This document shows, in pieces, positions 60,522 to 64,000 of a stretch of DNA of 64,000 nucleotides. The DNA comes from Parablautia sp. Marseille-Q6255. Lineage in GTDB: Bacteria > Bacillota > Clostridia > Lachnospirales > Lachnospiraceae. The position numbers and the translations under genes were made by a program. Location of the stretch: positions 1 to 64,000 of the forward strand of contig NZ_CATNVD010000005.1 of assembly GCF_951230155.1 (NCBI RefSeq), given 5' to 3'. Numbering within the stretch: the stretch's first letter is position 1; each line of letters begins with the position of its first letter. Under the pieces are notes generated by a model. That model saw nothing but the letters and a program-made list of their open reading frames with translations, made no database searches and was not told the origin of the DNA.

Positions 60522-61898
60522 CTATTGTCCAAGCAGATTTTCGCCTATTTTTACTACATCCCCGGCCCCCATAGTTATCAACAGGTCTCCGGGGATACAA
60601 TTTTCGAGCAGAAAGTTCTCGATTTCGTCAAATGTGGAAAAATACCATGCCTGCGTGCCGCGCGCAGCGACCTTTTCGCGCAGATCCTCTGAGCTGACTC
60701 CGAGGGTGTCTGTCTCGCGCGCTGCATAAATGTCAGCGAGTACGACCCTGTCGGCCAGGCACAGCGCATCGGCAAACTCATCGAGCAATGCCTTTGTGCG
60801 CGTATAGGTATGCGGCTGGAATACACACCAGACGTGTTTGCACGGGTATTTTTTTGCGGCATGGAGCGTTGCGCGGATCTCCGTCGGGTGATGCGCATAA
60901 TCGTCTATGATCGTCACGCCGCCGAGCTCGCCTTTTTTCTGAAAACGGCGGTCGGTTCCTGTGAAGGCGAGAATGCCCTCCGCCATGACGTCGGCGGGGA
61001 TGCCAAGGAGCGCACCGGAAACGAGCGCAGCCGCAGCGTTTGCCACGTTATGCTTGCCGGGGACGCGCAGCGTAAAATGTCCCAGCGTATTTCCGTCGTG
61101 CGTGAGCGAAAAGCTGCCGCAGCCCATATCATCGTAGGAAAGGTCTGTGATCTGATAGTCCCCGCATCCGATGCCGAAGGTCACTGTACGGCACGCAAGG
61201 TCTTTTGTCAGCTCTTCGATCCGGGGGATCTGAGCGTTTATGACAAGAAAGCCATCCGAAGCGATCTTCTGTGCGAACAGGCGGAAGGAATGGCGGATAT
61301 CCTCCAGATCCTTAAAAAAGTCGAGGTGGTCTGCGTCAATATTCAGGATGATGCCAAGCGTGGGCGAAAGCTCAAGAAAGCTGTTTGTGTATTCGCAGGC
61401 CTCGGTCAGGAAGTATTCTGATTTTCCCATGCGCACATTGCCCCCAATCGCAGGCAGGATGCCGCCGACAGAGATCGTCGGATCAAGCTGTGCGTGCATC
61501 AGGATATGTGAGAGCATGGAGGTTGTCGTTGTCTTGCCATGCGTCCCGGCTACGGCAATGGATGATTCGTAGTTGTTCATCAGCTCCCCGAGAAGCTGCG
61601 CGCGGGAAAGCATGGGGACAGATTTTTTCTGTGCCGCCTGAAACTCCGGGTTGTCCGGATGGATAGCCGCGGTGTATACAGCCACGTCAATATCGTCTGT
61701 GATATTGTCTGCGCTCTGCGGGTAGGCGATCGATGCGCCAAGCTCTGTAAGCCACTGTGTCAGAGGCGTCCTGCGCGCATCCGAGCCGCTTACCGTAAAT
61801 CCGCGTTTGAGCAAAACAGCGGCAAGACCACTCATGCTGATCCCGCCGATCCCGATAAAGTGGATATGTACCGGTTTATCGTAGTTTATCTGATACAT
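60522..61898 (-). CDS. murC: UDP-N-acetylmuramate:L-alanine ligase
   Basis: The 458-residue enzyme adds L-alanine to UDP-MurNAc, the first peptide step of peptidoglycan synthesis. It shows the N-terminal Rossmann motif FIGIGGISMSGLA, the ATP-binding AGTHGKTTTTSM, TEACEYTNSFL, DYAHHPTEI and FQPHTYTRTKAL. Length is normal. AAGGAG precedes the start. It is transcribed leftward from its own promoter and may read through into the dnaD region, although the DnaA-box cluster lies between. Confidence 0.95.
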   Translation of the reverse strand: MYQINYDKPVHIHFIGIGGISMSGLAAVLLKRGFTVSGSDARRTPLTQWLTELGASIAYPQSADNITDDIDVAVYTAAIHPDNPEFQAAQKKSVPMLSRAQLLGELMNNYESSIAVAGTHGKTTTTSMLSHILMHAQLDPTISVGGILPAIGGNVRMGKSEYFLTEACEYTNSFLELSPTLGIILNIDADHLDFFKDLEDIRHSFRLFAQKIASDGFLVINAQIPRIEELTKDLACRTVTFGIGCGDYQITDLSYDDMGCGSFSLTHDGNTLGHFTLRVPGKHNVANAAAALVSGALLGIPADVMAEGILAFTGTDRRFQKKGELGGVTIIDDYAHHPTEIRATLHAAKKYPCKHVWCVFQPHTYTRTKALLDEFADALCLADRVVLADIYAARETDTLGVSSEDLREKVAARGTQAWYFSTFDEIENFLLENCIPGDLLITMGAGDVVKIGENLLGQ

Positions 61899-61936
61899 AG
61901 AAAAAACTCCTTCAAATTTATTTTATATCTGCATAC

Positions 61937-61965
61937 AGTATACTATTATCAGGATAAAATTCCAA
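61937..61965 (-). promoter_or_regulatory. Promoter of murC
   Basis: On the minus strand TTGGAA (61965-61960), 17 bases, TATACT (61942-61937), 39 bases before murC. Confidence 0.7.
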
Positions 61966-62185
61966 GGATTTTCTCCCGGGATCTGCGATCTGGCGCGCCG
62001 GGGAGAGCGGATGGAAGCTTTGGCGTCAGTCGTTGTAGTGAAAAAAGTCGAAAAATGGTGAAAATAAACAAAAAAGTAAATGCGATATCAGGCAAAAATA
62101 CAGGAAAAATAGAGGGTAAAATTTTGTCGAAACATAAAATAAGTTAAATATCATAAAAAGAAAGAAAAAATATTGCAAAAAAATG
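61966..62185. other. Intergenic stretch between divergent murC and glgC promoters
   Basis: A GC-rich part (61976-62040) is followed by an A-rich part up to the glgC promoter. I see no gene, hairpin with T-run or known RNA motif. Confidence 0.5.
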
Positions 62186-62214
62186 TTCACTATTGCCAAA
62201 AGTTGTGCTATAAT
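62186..62214 (+). promoter_or_regulatory. Promoter of glgC-glgD
   Basis: TTCACT (62186-62191), 17 bases, perfect TATAAT (62209-62214), 35 bases before glgC; AAGAGGTG serves as ribosome site. Confidence 0.7.
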
Positions 62215-62248
62215 ACAACTCAAATAAAAAACAGCAAGAGGTGATAAC

Positions 62249-63523
62249 ATGGTGAAGAAAGAAATGATAGCCATGCTGCTGGCAGGCGGTCAGGGAAGCC
62301 GCCTGGGGGTTCTGACCTCAAAAGTGGCAAAGCCGGCAGTCGCTTTCGGCGGAAAGTACCGGATCATTGATTTTCCTTTAAGTAATTGTATCAATTCCGG
62401 TATCGATACCGTAGGTGTCCTGACGCAGTATCAGCCGCTTCGGCTCAATACCCATATCGGCATCGGCATCCCGTGGGATCTTGACAGAAATGTTGGCGGT
62501 GTGACCGTCCTCCCGCCGTATGAGAAGGTCGGAAAGGCAGAGTGGTATACAGGAACGGCAAATGCCATATACCAGAATCTGGCATATATGGAATCATTCA
62601 ATCCCGAATACGTCCTGATTTTATCAGGTGATCATATTTACAAGATGGATTATGAGGTAATGCTTGACTATCACAAGGCGCATAAAGCGGACGTCAGCAT
62701 TGCCGTGATGCCTGTCCCGCAGGAGGAGGCGAGCAGGTTTGGCATTGTGGTGACAAATGAAAACGGCAGGATCCTGGAGTTCCAGGAAAAGCCGGAGCAC
62801 CCAAAGAGCAATCTTGCCTCTATGGGGATCTACATATTCTCCTGGAAGGTTTTAAAGGAGGCGCTCCTTACGCTGAAGGATCAGCGGAACTGTGATTTTG
62901 GCAAGCATGTGATCCCGTACTGCCATGAAAAGGGGCAGACGCTGGTCGCATATGAGTACAATGGTTACTGGAAGGACGTCGGCACGCTCGGCTCCTACTG
63001 GGAAGCAAATATGGAGCTTATTGACATTATCCCGGAGTTTAATCTTTACGAGGAATTCTGGAAGATCTATACGAAAAATGATATTCTCCCGCCTCAGTAT
63101 GTGGCGGAAGATTCCGTAGTAGAGCGCTGTCTTGTGGGAGACGGCTCGGAGATCTACGGGGAAGTATACAATTCTGTGATCGGCTGCGGCGTTGTGATAG
63201 AAAAGGGCGCAGTCGTGCGGGATTCGATCCTCATGCAGAATGTGGTGATCCGGGAGGGAGCAGTCGTAGAGCGCGGCATCATAGCGGAAAACAGCGTGAT
63301 CGGCGCGCGTACGCAGCTTGGCATCGGAGAGGAGCGCCCGAACCGCGTGAAGCCTTCCGTCTATGCGTTCGGTCTGGCAGTCGTCGGGGAGGATACGGTG
63401 ATCCCGCCGGATGTACGGATCGGAAAAAATACGGCAGTGACCGGAAAGACACTTCCGGAGGATTATCCGGATGGAGTTCTGGAGAGCGGCGAGACTTTAG
63501 ATAAGGCAGGTGACGTGCAATGA
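62249..63523 (+). CDS. glgC: Glucose-1-phosphate adenylyltransferase catalytic subunit
   Basis: The 424-residue enzyme makes ADP-glucose for glycogen synthesis. It shows the nucleotide-binding [78 protein letters not shown] and the C-terminal left-handed beta-helix repeats ([18 protein letters not shown]). The ATP/glucose-1-phosphate residues are kept, so it is the catalytic partner of the GlgC/GlgD pair. Its stop overlaps the glgD start (ATGA). Confidence 0.96.
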   Translation: MVKKEMIAMLLAGGQGSRLGVLTSKVAKPAVAFGGKYRIIDFPLSNCINSGIDTVGVLTQYQPLRLNTHIGIGIPWDLDRNVGGVTVLPPYEKVGKAEWYTGTANAIYQNLAYMESFNPEYVLILSGDHIYKMDYEVMLDYHKAHKADVSIAVMPVPQEEASRFGIVVTNENGRILEFQEKPEHPKSNLASMGIYIFSWKVLKEALLTLKDQRNCDFGKHVIPYCHEKGQTLVAYEYNGYWKDVGTLGSYWEANMELIDIIPEFNLYEEFWKIYTKNDILPPQYVAEDSVVERCLVGDGSEIYGEVYNSVIGCGVVIEKGAVVRDSILMQNVVIREGAVVERGIIAENSVIGARTQLGIGEERPNRVKPSVYAFGLAVVGEDTVIPPDVRIGKNTAVTGKTLPEDYPDGVLESGETLDKAGDVQ

Positions 63524-64000
63524 GAGCAGTAGGTATGATCCTGGCTGGAGGCAACAGCTACAGGATGAAGGAACTATCAAATAAAAGAGCGATCGCGGCG
63601 ATGCCGATCGCAGGCAGCTTTCGCGGCATTGACTTTGCGCTCAGCAGCATGTCAAATTCAAATATTCAAAAAGTGGCTGTGCTGACTCAGTACAATTCGA
63701 GATCCTTAAATGAGCATTTAAGCTCTTCCAAGTGGTGGGACTTCGGAAGAAAGCAGGGAGGTCTGTTCGTATTTCCGCCGATGGTCACCTCTGACAATGA
63801 CTTCTGGTACAGAGGTACGGCAGATGCGATCCACCAGAATCTGGATTTTCTGCGCCAGTGCCATGAGCCGTACGTCGTGATCGCTTCCGGTGACGGTGTG
63901 TACAAGCTGGACTACGCAAAGGTGCTGGAATACCACATCGCCAGGAAAGCAGACATCACCGTCGTGTGCAAGGATCTTCCGAGCACGGAGGACGCGACGC
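63520..64000 (+). CDS. glgD: Glucose-1-phosphate adenylyltransferase regulatory subunit GlgD (partial, runs off window end)
   Basis: The first 160 codons are visible. The N-terminus reads [15 protein letters not shown] where GlgC has AGGQGSRL, so the catalytic GGxGxRL nucleotide loop is altered, as expected for the GlgD regulatory paralogue. [17 protein letters not shown] and [13 protein letters not shown] follow the same fold. It is coupled to glgC by a four-base overlap; the two probably form a heteromer. The rest lies outside the window. Confidence 0.93.
   Translation, partial: MRAVGMILAGGNSYRMKELSNKRAIAAMPIAGSFRGIDFALSSMSNSNIQKVAVLTQYNSRSLNEHLSSSKWWDFGRKQGGLFVFPPMVTSDNDFWYRGTADAIHQNLDFLRQCHEPYVVIASGDGVYKLDYAKVLEYHIARKADITVVCKDLPSTEDAT

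Noticed and set aside
1-64000. CRISPR arrays, tRNA or rRNA genes, prophage genes
   Set aside because: I looked for regular short repeats, cloverleaf-like CCA-ending units, conserved rRNA stretches and phage proteins and found none.

Overview
The window looks like a chromosomal segment of a Gram-positive, spore-former-related gut anaerobe, most probably a Lachnospiraceae (Clostridia) species. The evidence is the gene content: a YesM/YesN-type two-component pair beside sugar-binding proteins, a ChvE/GguAB transporter, a clostridial-type short ThiC, type III glutamine synthetase, a GlgC/GlgD pair, DUF4867 and DUF5685 proteins and a CIRCE element. Base composition is moderate and even. I see no rRNA, tRNA, prophage, CRISPR array or insertion sequence.

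Bases 1-4635 hold the tail of a SPOR-repeat protein, a 5'-truncated substrate-binding-protein remnant, a sodium:neurotransmitter symporter-family transporter and a GH2 glycosidase. Bases 4743-20177 are a sugar block: a lipid kinase; then xylulokinase, a DUF4867 protein, an L-fucose/L-arabinose-type isomerase and an aldose epimerase; then a membrane-anchored sugar sensor, a sensor kinase, a YesN-type regulator and a XylF-like lipoprotein; and finally the ChvE-GguA-GguB importer. The sensor module probably controls the importer, whose promoter has a good -10 but no recognisable -35.

Bases 20228-24529 are a TPP-riboswitch-controlled thiW-thiM-thiE-thiD-thiC operon. It takes up and phosphorylates thiazole, makes the pyrimidine de novo and joins the two; no thiazole-synthesis gene is present. 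It is followed by a compact 266-nt transcription unit with consensus promoter and terminator but no ordinary gene, a candidate small RNA or micropeptide locus, and then by MTA/SAH nucleosidase on the minus strand.

Bases 26045-35494 form a second sugar regulon: TIM-barrel isomerase/epimerase, binding protein, ATPase, permease, ribokinase-family kinase, DeoR repressor, two Gfo/Idh/MocA dehydrogenases and an AlsK-like ROK kinase. It is consistent with allose or another rare hexose processed through oxidised intermediates.

Bases 35706-52753 are mostly housekeeping and signalling: GlnN, Lon (CIRCE-controlled), a CdaR/PucR-type regulator, a CtpA protease, a sigma-like protein lacking region 4, pyruvate kinase, an OmpR-type two-component system, a zinc-ribbon/DUF5685/J-domain trio, MetY and a GNAT acetyltransferase. 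Bases 52774-56786 carry a YhaO/YhaN nuclease-ATPase pair, a histidine phosphatase and endonuclease IV. On the minus strand (56864-61898) lie an atypical PRPP synthetase, a helicase loader, a DnaD protein and MurC. A dense cluster of DnaA boxes sits between murC and dnaD. The window ends in glgC and the start of glgD.
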